Shown here: positions 49,701 through 58,200 of the stretch, piece after piece | Position numbering within the stretch: position 1 is the stretch's first letter | How the letters are laid out: every line of letters begins with the position of its first letter | Source: Symbiodinium natans | Taxonomy: Eukaryota > Sar > Dinophyceae > Suessiales > Symbiodiniaceae | NCBI GenBank assembly: GCA_905221605.1 | Contig: CAJNDS010002639.1 | Span: 187,945 to 251,944 of the forward strand | DNA length: 64,000 bases | Reading direction: 5' to 3' | Program-made: the position numbers and the translations under genes | Notes under the pieces: model-generated | Database searches by the model: none | Told to the model about the DNA's origin: nothing | Seen by the model: the letters and a program-made list of their open reading frames with translations, nothing else

Positions 49701-52284
49701 TCTGCGTGAAGGGCAATGGCATCGTATCGAGGATGAGGTCCCTATCCCGTCGGAACCTCAGAAATTCGATCGGTATGTCGAGCGCGCTGTGTTTCAATAT
49801 CACTTCCAACGGGGCTCGGCGGCGACGACGCGTGTGCACCGCACCGCGTCGCCTGCCGTGTCTGCGTCCTCGCTGCCCGACTGTTCGCGCTGTCGCGTTC
49901 GCGATTCGCCCGCGCTCTGTAGGCAAGTGTGCGACTTAGTGGTCCGCGCCGCCCATGGGGGGTATGGGGGTGTTTTTCGCGCTGGGTCTGAAGGCATGGG
50001 GGGTGATATCAACGAAATTCCTGCGCTCGAATCTACCGTCGTCGCTGTTGCGCGCGCCGCAAAAGAAGCAGATTTTCCTCAATCTACATTCGTGCCCGAA
50101 TTCATCGAGGTGACTCGTGCTGGGACTGGTAATCATGAAGTCGCTTTCCAAGACAAGCACGGGAAAGAGATGTTTAAGGCACGGAGTGACTCGCTCAGCG
50201 GGGCTATAGGGTTTTCCATGACGATCAAAGCTTCGGATGTCGAAAACAGTAGCCCTCGCGTGTGGTTGCTCGTAGGTCTGGAAGAGGATAACTGGTGGCA
50301 GACGTATGCACCGCCGGACGTCAACGTCATCTGCGTGCCGGAAGCGGATGCACGCGGCGCCTACCAGTACTGCAAAGACATCATTAAATGGTCGTTCAAG
50401 GATCTTCGGAACGTTCTGTTCATAGGAGCAGGGGCGCTGAATCGAGCTTCTTGGCTTGATGTTGATCCTAGAGAACGCTTTTATGAGGACCGAGGCGTCG
50501 TAGATTACCCCTGGGGGGAGGTCATTGATTTAGTCTTTGAGGCCCGGAAGAAAGGGGCGACTACTATCGTCGAGGTTCCTGACAAGCCGAAGTTTCGAAA
50601 GTCGGCACAGTACAAAAACATAGTTGATTGCATGAAGTGGGAGAGATTCACAATTGCTGATTGCTGCCACGGTCGGAGGATCTGCGTTCCACAGGGAAGC
50701 GGGGCCCCGAACATCGTGTATGTCAACGAAGCTACTGAGTTTCTCATTCATGGACTCAAAGCCCCTGAAAACGTGAAGGGTGTGTGCGGCATGCAACATC
50801 ATCATGCATCACGTGAAGCTGTCGAGACTCACGGGGATGGGTGTGGAAAGAGAACCAGTAAAGTGTCACGCCTCTTGTTGAAAATGCTTTCTGAACGGGA
50901 CACCAAGGTTGGGGACCCCAAGGCCTGCAGTTCTGTTGAGAAGTTACCGTCGGGTAAGGACAGGATGATCATTGAATTCTGTTGCTCTAAGGACAGTAGC
51001 CTGGGCAAATCCTCGAGTGCTACAAGGGGAGCTCACGTCATGCGCGTGCATGAAGCTCTCCAAGCCCAAACCAAGGCATGTGAAAGCAACATCCTCAAGG
51101 AGGCGGAACGATTCCGAAAATCCAATCCCAAATGTCCGATTCTTGTTTTCGCTTCTCTTCCGTGCACTGGGGGGTCCAACTGGATCAAGGTGAACGAAAT
51201 GGGGGGTGAAACTGAGAAGGGAAAGGAGCATCGGAAGAAATTCAGGGACTTACTGAAAGCTCTCAAACGCCTGTTGCGAAGGCTGGCGGTATTTTCCCCC
51301 AAAATTGCTTTTGAGTTGCCGAAAACCTGTTTGTATTGGAGTTGGCCCGAAGTTCAAGCCATAATAAAGCAGCATTCATTGCGTGTTGCACGAATTGACG
51401 GTTGCATGATGGGTGTTGTTGACAAAGACGGCATTCCTTTACTCAAAGCATGGTGTATCGCCACGAATGTGTCAACCATGTTGAACCTCAAAGGGGTCAC
51501 GTGCGATAACACACATGAACATGGCACACCAAGAGGTCAGGCGCTCAAGGAGGCAGGAAACTACACACCACACATGGCAAAGCTGTTGCACAACGCATGG
51601 CGTGATGAAGCTCGCAATATCCGCAGGGGCTCTGCTCAGAGTGTTCATGTGGCAGCTTCATGTGTACTTGTTCATGTCAGTTTGCGTTGCAGTAAAAGCC
51701 AGGTGCAACATGAGTTCCAAGGTACTTGCATAATCGTTTGTCCTACACCAGGAATAGGGTTCGGATCCTCCGACCCTAATCCAAAGTGCAGTGAGGGGTT
51801 CGGCTCCGCCGGCTCGGATCTGCATCTGGGGAAGGGACTCGGCTCCGCCGGTCCTAGAACCAGCATGGACGGACAACAGCAGAGGCCCATTCCTCCGCAT
51901 GTTCCATGGTCGCGACCTCAAGACCTCTTCTCCCTGCCGTACCAGAGATCGGGCATCAACATCCCCGTTGGCAATGGGATGACTGCTTTGCGCACGACAT
52001 GTCATGCGCTGCGATCATTGAGAGGGCAACCTCTTCCTGGACGATTGGAGCAAGGCATGGTCGCCACGAATGTGAACATTGCTGCGTGGGTGGAATTTGG
52101 AGTGCCAGCTATCCTTTTGGCGGCAGTTGCGGCACCATCCAGCCCATATGGTTTTCCTGAAGTCAGAGTTCGGGAGCTGTTTCGAGGTGTGGTGGAAAGC
52201 CTATGCCAGCAAGGAGTGCGGAGAGCTACAAGACAGTCCTTAGCCATGTCACAACGTTTATCAAGGTTGTCAAGACTGCGATAA
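40789..52284 (+). CDS. Retroelement ORF1: gag-protease-integrase-RT-RNase H polyprotein with extension (3,831 aa)
   Basis: Domains in order: coiled coil (about 165-430); disordered Ser/Pro/Gly-rich linkers; gag capsid-like region (about 780-990); Lys-rich stretch; two CCCH zinc fingers (C1095, spacing C-x7-C-x5-C-x3-H; C1143, C-x8-C-x4-C-x3-H). Next, retropepsin with D1377-T-G; integrase with a short H-x3-H...C-x2-C motif (HLCTHRFRNPYCDAC) and candidate catalytic D1647, D1711, E1742; acidic linker. Then copia-type reverse transcriptase with D2396 (NDVQMADAIQAYI) and YVDD at 2491-2494, and RNase H with D2718, E2763, D2799. About 960 residues follow RNase H; near 3394-3530 they contain IIEFCCSKDSS, LPCTGGSNW (P3458-C3459) and FELPKTC, spaced like motifs I, IV and VI of cytosine-C5 methyltransferases but divergent. 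The ATG at 40789 is 52 bases after the LTR. Residues after about 3620 are low in complexity and may be little more than open intercistronic sequence. Confidence 0.92.
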   Translation: MALPTSSSSADTTMTFGDGDAIAAPALGESTGCADTDAVTSSDDAVELVAVAKAPARTRSGLSVLREDGNSKMSQVSRLRSTSRQSSERTSKRSNTPSTPRRRRGTSPRISPRSSPDAGRPETSPRRGYGGPLLGTGLPSSEPPAGGRSGLDSGPPVESANPLAERIREEGERREMGEVIAMLRLKIEEMQQEDYGASLRIEQLERERDQNAQLAAHIHQRHEATLAEREQVVGATIATLEQHAADNHHQATMTQEQLMHQQREMAQYMVNVEEAAHGEGNTIAREYQRLTEELNIRAHENLRRRADLQQAEIIVAQMEDQLRTSEFAREASEKQKSEMREYAHHESVALQDERDQTRLLNVNIHGVIVQYHEEEERAAALRQAVHEMEQRLEGQHASLPSIHEELQRVRAECQSHEDVNRRLTSELDAARQVQMYNRPTSAGTSEWDNVSSVPRVGVHNSRPQSVQSRSGITQAYSSPEEVDRDVPMSSTTESRFKTWVQNTIPGVGSASPAHSQGGDASKEGSGPLALPTRPSLFGGPPIPVAESRPTSTRTSLFGGPPVLVPEVPSVPNLVPGRMFTTGLLDLPPGLATRPHTSQLLADPPTASTSYQCVRQPSRSRHTGEVTPGMASEIPPNAPNHPQDPRANASTTVQQEALRRQMDDLREEMSRMRDTEARLRRERDQWRTIAEEQEQEKEGEEGENEEEGEPEEDGDKTDPGSWKPIKKGGGGGDGGGNPDSSPHGGGGGGGGGSGPEDGLDYTEGPKISRREADKINIPAFPKVTHLDAWQAAVTTNVLAACADTNQSDWIKWLQESFKPMPDVEGLNDSGHVKFRSIDVKLASAMTLMLRNAGDQAADLFLEVNLKSNAYIRGNEYKVLKGRQIIAMMMESFRTRDRLDMVYTIDYLTKLQYPGDNKIAAFKATWLEIISRIRPEDVPSTNALRDILYQKISGSSEMNMELKLYYDIKSYDDPERSHDMLLRIMDRAVQRRREKKNLNETQHGLNQMVAGKDLLAAPARPDPKGPPSSAPDKDKKKKTNERGKDKEAADAAPVLPKSKAKAHEKDKKKGKGKGKERSRSPSSSRSLTDKEKAKIRCKFHFGGGCNAGKNCKWSHKDTDRGRPSSRDDKNQRARSPSSRPSERPCFQWSKNGSCSRENCPFKHDPAKAAPATGETDANAKAKAKAKAKDKKKKPEPAAPAIAIRGLPAVPVLRSLDDGDGDSDDESIDGDAASDCSTGDEIGSYHRDVKDLKVSFERGTKFVPSKPRRSHKDRGFAPRLFTEANLKHENHISEVEYEKHKARARARLMEDMCLGKDGGCIPVRIPGTEKVIMFKFDNKKGKFHERALSVDESRKELMKNPNMCMVQPEFIRRKLKFIMDTGCGHDLISLEKVAKHGIDTAMDCESTSFQTANGVTMTNQTAEFLTKSFKEPIKAHVLENTPSVLSVGKRCMLHGYSFVWPAGRPPFMVNDAGERIQFFVQGDIPYVRVGSKGAKAHEEPEAMEMFRLVQKYKDKVDDDTDDDSTYVAVPGLDDIGEEIPDVTSEADEEEDGEVVEGDEAREDEPQAELPVEAEGDAQEIDVEGDESGPDRRAKVGTLKAEANTLAHLCTHRFRNPYCDACVRAKMKHFRTQKGAFKREVNEWGDLVTFDFVDMGKATDKGVGLDDELREILVFRDVAAKVVAAYPTISREEGEVVRCMKRFMGKKKVRLAYSDCADEFIAAMNKLKIPLDHSLPGRPMNNSLAERTNQFVITATATSLLHAGLPANYWPYALNCVTHNLNAEDVDGESAWQRMSGKEFPGKLIPFGAKVYFKPTETREPTYGGKFDPKGIPGIFAGYVLNAGQTWSRKYRVWDMKEFANANFAHDAKVPRKLQIPYITERVIMPDEIAFPLKLEYERMNGTLEGLKEGKDLGGKEIKDKPPGEGDDDDDDDNGDDGGDLPDRQERVKAMEKEMLDYVMENDDIVPDLSEFPDDQPGEPRDGPALESEDAKALRLIGDSILDSAGSVPQSEGVPDVASDPPSSKRETKRGTPPKTVSEPPDGKGEPASSSRGPTGRSIPDIDETDPAFIIAKLKEAGLIGPEPEFWKFGTPGDGRVYINDDGEPCKIDKRGAPFKIGSDGRRLLPSTRPKGKFTPEEWHKLGSEGRKIELKKIKKVEEKEAKKARKKEAKEKKKGKEHKDALVASLEALLPKVVPAEKIDLDFRAGTTTGWTWCEEQVTQIATEMFLDDVLPALPSELAEFGLRAPRMPCVSSTKEKHREKLACAAPCFNAMVTRPVNRKEMYENPKAMEAFMKEWKGLWDQEVFDFSQVREYDDVVREAKKSNAKVHMARVHGLIYEKNYQLKEGDPARKFKGRGVLLGDQVKDQNMEAALFQDLGNSPATFDASRWADFYGCLPGNDVQMADAIQAYIQAKLTGTPCWVELPDEAWHPSVNRRKFRRPVCRLVKALYGHPDAGTMWEQHCHTAVQKMGFAPVGEEWPSLYFHAGMKLLLVIYVDDLKLAGPAENLPKGWNMLRKELRLEEETPLGLYLGCRISKGEAKLHDNTKVRTVTYDMETYLEMTVQKYCETTGFPVDKFKKVPSPSPVEETKNHPARAPCHPGAASHRCQWCGHTMPVDKGGRLLPPPPVPKGPQETELDEADRGTLAPHAASILMKLLYAARICRFDLLRSINNLARRITKWSKKEDAALHHLMCYVHQSKGHKMIGWVGDSMDATSIGLYADADYAGCGESLRSTSGAHMHIQGPHTRFPLAGVSKRQGCASHSTPEAEIVAADYAMSRIGIPAITLWRLIGGKDPNFVFYDDNQTMIGVVRTGKNPTMRHLERSHGICIAWMHEVFQEGYVSLAYEVTAKMAADIHTKAFKDHVSWAHACQLINIMPPTMLSSVEVMDMMKATHQQSADEKGHQHYSFKNEVPCFPYTQTPILPQELYRAGLSSKEGVQETDSTDPILVVKFPRMLRGVPSALRPGKYLRSTWILREGQWHRIEDEVPIPSEPQKFDRYVERAVFQYHFQRGSAATTRVHRTASPAVSASSLPDCSRCRVRDSPALCRQVCDLVVRAAHGGYGGVFRAGSEGMGGDINEIPALESTVVAVARAAKEADFPQSTFVPEFIEVTRAGTGNHEVAFQDKHGKEMFKARSDSLSGAIGFSMTIKASDVENSSPRVWLLVGLEEDNWWQTYAPPDVNVICVPEADARGAYQYCKDIIKWSFKDLRNVLFIGAGALNRASWLDVDPRERFYEDRGVVDYPWGEVIDLVFEARKKGATTIVEVPDKPKFRKSAQYKNIVDCMKWERFTIADCCHGRRICVPQGSGAPNIVYVNEATEFLIHGLKAPENVKGVCGMQHHHASREAVETHGDGCGKRTSKVSRLLLKMLSERDTKVGDPKACSSVEKLPSGKDRMIIEFCCSKDSSLGKSSSATRGAHVMRVHEALQAQTKACESNILKEAERFRKSNPKCPILVFASLPCTGGSNWIKVNEMGGETEKGKEHRKKFRDLLKALKRLLRRLAVFSPKIAFELPKTCLYWSWPEVQAIIKQHSLRVARIDGCMMGVVDKDGIPLLKAWCIATNVSTMLNLKGVTCDNTHEHGTPRGQALKEAGNYTPHMAKLLHNAWRDEARNIRRGSAQSVHVAASCVLVHVSLRCSKSQVQHEFQGTCIIVCPTPGIGFGSSDPNPKCSEGFGSAGSDLHLGKGLGSAGPRTSMDGQQQRPIPPHVPWSRPQDLFSLPYQRSGINIPVGNGMTALRTTCHALRSLRGQPLPGRLEQGMVATNVNIAAWVEFGVPAILLAAVAAPSSPYGFPEVRVRELFRGVVESLCQQGVRRATRQSLAMSQRLSRLSRLR
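41210..41220. repeat. Micro-hairpin set: first internal copy
   Basis: CGGA-ACC-TCCG. Further perfect copies in the element: 42314-42324, 46832-46842, 46889-46899, 51762-51772, 51801-51811, 51840-51850, 53351-53361, 53392-53402, 55892-55902, 56296-56306, 58368-58378, 59587-59597, plus one in each LTR (40494-40504, 60216-60226). 42362-42372 (CGGG-TCC-TCTG) pairs only with G-U wobble. Stems are CGGA/TCCG, CGGC/GCCG, CCGC/GCGG or CCGA/TCGG; loops TCC, ACC, TTC or TAC. Confidence 0.8.
51762..51850. repeat. Three clustered micro-hairpins before ORF2
   Basis: CGGATCCTCCG (51762), CGGCTCCGCCG (51801) and CGGCTCCGCCG (51840) at spacings of exactly 39 bases, in the low-complexity end of ORF1 about 350-440 bases upstream of the ORF2 start. 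Each is preceded by (G/A)(T/C)T or CT, giving a longer consensus TTCGGMTCCKCCG. Confidence 0.8.
52161..52284 (+). other. ORF1/ORF2 overlap window
   Basis: Both frames are open from 52161 (after a TGA at 52158-52160 in the ORF2 frame) to the ORF1 stop at 52282-52284. A -1 shift anywhere here would fuse the products, but I see no X-XXY-YYZ slippery heptamer. Separate initiation or a second spliced-leader-processed RNA is at least as likely. Confidence 0.6.
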
Positions 52285-55200
52285 GCACTGATTCGACTCG
52301 ACAGGTGCTGCAGGAGCTTCTGGACCACGTCATTGAGATTGACCTCTTCAAGAACATTGACATGTTCGTCGACGTTTTGGTTCAAGATGCTGAACAAGGG
52401 CGTTTGGATCCTCAATATCCATGTTTGACGGTGGTCACTATGGACGGATATCTTGATCCGAATGTCATTTGCAGAACAGTCGTTACCAAGAGTCCGTGGA
52501 TCTATGTGACTAGGTACAACGACTGGATGCGGCTTAATTCCTACTTTCGCGAGAACCTCCCCAACCGTCGTGAAGGGCTACCATGCATGCTTCTCACCCA
52601 GGACTTCTGGGATTTGCTGGAGCTGATTTGGTCAATGGCGAAGCAAGTGGGTTACTGTTTGAGAAGTCACAATCAGGTCGCCGAGCACACGCAGATGAAT
52701 GTGTGGGATCTGATCGAGATCGTGGTCGATCCCCCGGAGAACGTGTCCGCGGCGGTCGCTCATGCAGTCAACAGCCTCCAAGGGTTGTCGGTCGCCTTGC
52801 ATACAGCCCACGAATACCTCAACGACAGTCGGACGGTGTGGCCATCGGAACCATCGAGAACGACCGGAGCCGAGCTCAGGGAGTCGTTGGTGAATGCGAC
52901 AACTGTCGTCATGGCCCCGCCACCAACCGGTCTCGGGTTACCAGCTTCCTTTTCACACAGCTCGTGGAACCAGCTGGCTGCCGAGCAGAACGTCTTGAGG
53001 GCGGTCCACGACATGTACAGGACTCACAGGTCTTGGATGTCCGAGATCACGAACCTGCGAGCCGAGTGTTACTCCGAAGGACGTGAACAGCCGCCGTACC
53101 TGAAGCCCGATCCAACAGGCACGGTGTTTCCTCCGGCATTGAATTCGCACCCGCCTTGGGTGAATGTTCAACGTCAACATCCCGCAGGGCCTGCGTCCCC
53201 ATCCGTTCCGGAAGGGCCGGCTCCTTTCGTGGAAGAGGATCATCCTGCCAACAGATCGACGTCTACGCCATCACCAGGACAGGCAACGGGCGCATCCTTT
53301 GTCGAAGCAAGAGGTGAATCCGCCAAGAGGCAGCGGGGACCGGAGGATGTCCGCTCCGCGGCATCTCAACCGGGAACCGCGGCCAGTTCTTCCGATCCTC
53401 GGGGAGCTGAGCCAACTGCCCAACCAGAAGGAGAACCCGATGAAGTTCGCTGGTATCTGGATCCTACTCCCGATGGGTACATGGAGAAGTTCGTCAAGTT
53501 CCAATCCAGACATCGCGTGCAGCTGGGTACAACCATCATCGTACACAAAGATGATCCTACAGATGTCCTACCCGCACGTGATCAGACACCCAAGATCAAC
53601 GGGAAATTTGGAACCAGCAGCGAGCAAGTTTACCTTCGGCGCGTCACCACACACCTTGCCAAGCTCTACGGGATGAGCCAGTCGAATCGCGCAGGTGCGT
53701 TTCACATGGCAACATTCATGAAGAAAGGGGATGTGGAGTGGCTACGACTTTACAAGGTGCTGTACGAGAAGGTTTTCTTGTGCACAATCCGTCAGCTACC
53801 AACTCCTGGCACAATGTTTGCGGCGGTCATGCAATCCACGGCTACGGGAGAGCTGGGAATTTTCCACTTCAACAGCAGCCCGGAGCAGAGAGCCTTGTTG
53901 ACGGCTGGACTGAGAAAGTTCAGCGCTTCCATTCGTCAGGCAAGTACCCCCGATGTCACAGCGGTGCGATCCAGCAAAACAATCATCCTGGCTGACTTCG
54001 AGGTGTGGACGAAAACCAAGAACCGCTTGACCTACACGATGGCCAGCAAGCTCCAAGAAAAGGGATGGTATGATGCCCATTCGTACTGCCAGACCGTTGA
54101 TGAAAGCCTCGATCCACTCCTACCTGAAGGATTCCAAGTCGTTGCCACCAAAGCCAGAGATGCAGTCCGAGAATGGAGAGGTCCCGGGCAGAGCATCGAC
54201 GTCACCGCGCACGTCTACTTGTCGTTCAGAGCCATCAACGATCTCCTGGTTTGGGAGCATGGCAATGCGACTCCCGAGAACATGCGAAAGTGGTTCGTCG
54301 ATCCAATCATGGACTTGTCAGACCTTCTGCAACGTGCCGTGATTGTGACCCTCAACGACGATCCCCGTTTCATCGGGAAGGACGTTGGTGCAGCGATGCC
54401 ATGGGCTGCCATCGATTGGATCGCAGTGGAGCTCCGAGCAAGGGGATGCATTGTTTTCACGTCATCACTGCTGTGGGCTCGAATTGCTGTGACTCTCCAC
54501 AAGGGCAGCGACAATTTCCGGATCAATCCGGAGGAGATGCATTTGGCGGTGGCGGCATTCGACAAACATTTGCTGCAAGAAAAGATCATCACGCTTTGCA
54601 TGGCACCCCCAGAGAGCATGGGCGATTGCGAACCTCATTTGGATTCCGTGAACATGGAGACTGCGGATGCGAAGGCGGTCTTTGCACCGTCGAGCAGCGA
54701 CGACGTTCGGACCGCGTCGGCCAATGATGACACGCAAGAACGACATCAACGAGTCGTGGAGAGGGCATCGGAGCTTGAGGGCATCCGCGGAGGCGTGGAC
54801 ATGACTTGGGTGGATGCGGACATCGCCATGGTCAGCCCAGAACCGTTCTACGACGGTGAAACCTACTGGATTGACATCGAGGGCCTCATCAGCAAGCATC
54901 CCACTGCCCCGAGTGGCCAATTCCATGTGTGTCAGGCATGCGTCGACGAGTTCAACAAGCTGAAGAACTCCTTCCAAGGCGAGTTCGGACCAATCCAATC
55001 TCCAGCGTATTGTCCCTTCTGTTCGCTCAAAGCAATGTGGGACAAGGACTATGGCGTCAACAAATGGGAGGAGGTTCGGAAGTCAGAACGCCATGCTGCA
55101 GGGTGCGCCATATTTGCTCAGAAACATGACTTTGTGTACCAGGATGGATCCCCAGTGATTCCCAAAGAGGATCTCAAATCGTACATCTTTGCATGCTCGA

Positions 55201-58200
55201 AGGTCGCGTACACCAACTATGGCAAAATCGTCTCGTCCTCGGCTGGGTTGCGCTTGAACACCAAACAAGCCAGCGAATACACCAGATGGGCGAAGGGGAG
55301 ACGGTTGTCGTGGGACTTCGGGTACACGGTGGACGGCATGGCCTGCCTCTTGCCCTTGTACGATGCAGGCAACGCAGCCTATGCAGGCTTCCTCCATAGC
55401 ATCTTCGATCAGGACGAGGTCAAAGGCATGTACAATGGCAATGCCGACCCGGCCGCCGAGCTCATGGGAGACACCCTGGAGGTTGCGCTCGGCATCCTGA
55501 CAATCGCATGCAGGTATCCTTCGGCATTCGAAGCCTGGGGATCGTACGAAGATCATCTCGCTTGTCTTCGAGGAATCGAACGGTCTTTCTATCGGTTTGC
55601 TGCAGCGGAGGCGGTGCGAATTACTGCCGTGGAGAATCGAAAACGTCGTCCTCCCCGGGCAAATGATGCAGAGACGATTCAGCAGATCATGGAGTACGAG
55701 AACACTGTACTCCAAGGAGAATGGCATGCGGTCCTTGTCGATCGAGTCCTGCCAATTGAGGAGCCAGTCCTCGGAACCCTTTCTCCGGAAGATCAACGAC
55801 CTGAAGAGTTCTCCGCAGCACCCGTCCCCAGTGCAGAACCTCGTGGTGGAGAACCAGAAGGTGAAGATCAAGCCCATGAAGGGGAAGCGCTCGGATCCTC
55901 CGGCGTGGAACCTGAGGGGCAGGAAGATGATGATATGGGCGTGCCCGAGGCAAGCTCTATCCCCACCATGCAAGAACCGAACGAGACCGAGCTGGGTGAG
56001 ATATCGCGTCCTTGTGAAGGTTACGTCCGAGCACTCAATGCCCTACGCATAACCGCTGGTATGCAACCACCCAGCATGTGCCTTGCTTGCGGCAACTATG
56101 GCCACAACACCCGAAATTGCGAAGCAAATGGGGGGTACAACGCTCTGGTGGTGAACGAAGCATTCAGCATCATTGGGAAAAGCCTGGCTAAGATGCACAA
56201 GTCAAGCAGTACGCCACCAACAGAGATCTTCCAGAGATGGGCAGAGAAGAATTTGCGAGATGCCGCTCGCGCTCCGCAAGTACCAGGAACCGCTTCGGAT
56301 ACTCCGGGTGGGGATGGGGAAAGCGTTGAGCCTGGAGCTGCAGCGTCTTCGGAGGATTCCAGAGGCCCGCTGCCAAGACGGCGTCAAGCATCAATCTCAG
56401 TTGAGGATCCTACAGTGGTCGTGATCGAAGTCGATGAAGAACCAGAAGAAACTGCGACAAGAACGCTTCGACCCAAACGCAGGCCCCAACCGAGACCTGA
56501 TCTTCCAGAGCCCAAAGCTGCGCCAGCTCCTAGGCGGTGGATTGCGATCAACGCCGGCAATGCTCGTTCATTCGTCGAGATTCGCTACCACGAGCCGAAG
56601 TCTTGCCTTGACATCATCAAGTCCATCGAGGACGTATCGTGGGTCGGCGGGCAGAGCATCTACGAGATCGGATTACAATCGCAGGATGCAACGCGCCGAT
56701 TGATTGAGCAGGAGGTTGGAGGAGACGTTGCAACACACCCTCTCCGAAGCGACATCGATGAGTATCCTTCCTCGAACGTGGGGTACGTGAACATCGGCAA
56801 GCTGGTCATCGGAGGGGACCTCCGGCTCCTACCGATCAAGGGTGCAAGATTCGCTCACAGGCATTTCTCAGCCCTGGTTCCCGCGACTTCCTCCAATGAC
56901 AACCATCGCAATCGGGATTATCATCGCAGGATCAAATCCCTGGGCTATGATGTGCAACGTTTGCTTAGGCACCGCCTAGCAAACAGAGAGACGAACTACA
57001 TGCACAACCAGCTCCCGACAATCCCGTGCGACACCGGAGGATGGGTGATGCTCAAAGACTTCATCCACTTGGAGAACTTCTGGCAAAGCGGGAGGTATTA
57101 CGCAAGGAGTTCAGCTCGAGACGACAACTCGGAGTATCAGAGAAGAATTCAAATGCTGATCGACTACGCGTACTACGAGTACCGCACCAATGGGAGAATT
57201 AGACTCCAATTCCTGGGCATCAAGATCGTGGCGCCCAAACCTGGACAAAGAGCGTCTGATACGCCGTGGGACGGCACTCCGGGCGTCGGCGCAACCCAGC
57301 GTGCCCAACTTGAAGAACTCGGAGGGCACAGGTTGACGCATGACATCACGTCCGGTACCCTTCGCCGGTGCGACAATTGGGTGCAGCCGTGGGCGATCAG
57401 GGCCACAAGTGGACACTCCAGCAACTCCAATTCACTGGTGCGGGTGAATGACGACAGGGTCGCATGTCACTTGACTACAAGCTTGGTCAACCAGATTGGT
57501 GGGGGGTATCACACCACGGCCCCAGAGCTTCTCGCCAACATCGTGGCGAAAGGACTTCTTCCAGGTGGAGGGGCGTCAGGCGGTCGAGTCCAAAGCCATT
57601 TCGGGACGTTCCCGCCATGGGATCCGAGAAATCAGACGGTGAGGACAAGGATTCCCGGAAGGCCGAGGTCACCAATTGCAGTATTGTACGTTCCAGCCTA
57701 TGAACTCATGCGCTACAACGCAGTGATCACGATCAATGGAATGTTTCTCGTCCAGCGGCAAATTCCATTCGAGGCCGTCAAGCACGTTTGGATCTGCATG
57801 CCAAGCCAAGGAAGGTACTTCGAGTTCAGCGAAGTCTTCAAGGTGTACTCCAAAGAGCTGTCCAAGGAGATGGTCGAAGGGTACGGGGACGCACGCATCA
57901 ATCCAGATCGTGAACCACCAAAACCTTCGGTGGAAGACCTCGTCAGCACCATGGAAGGCACCGACGCTGGCCCGCATGAAGGCGAGAGGCGCGAGATCTT
58001 GCAAGCAATTGAGCAGGCGGGCGACACCGTTCCTGGAAACATCATCAAGCGTGCTTTCCAGTTTCTCTCAAGGACATTCCGGCGAGTGACGACTCACACC
58101 ACCACAAGCGATCCGCTGATCTTGAGGGTTTGCCCCTGCTGCGGCAGGCATACCCCTGCGAGCTTCGCAATTTGCCTCACGTGTGGGAGAGTTTTCCTGT

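Noticed and set aside
52161-52284. Programmed -1 frameshift site
   Set aside because: Frames are compatible with it, but no slippery heptamer is visible.
56925-57790. Bacterial contamination as the source of the KptA-like domain
   Set aside because: It lies inside one open frame of a retroelement bounded by LTRs and target duplications.
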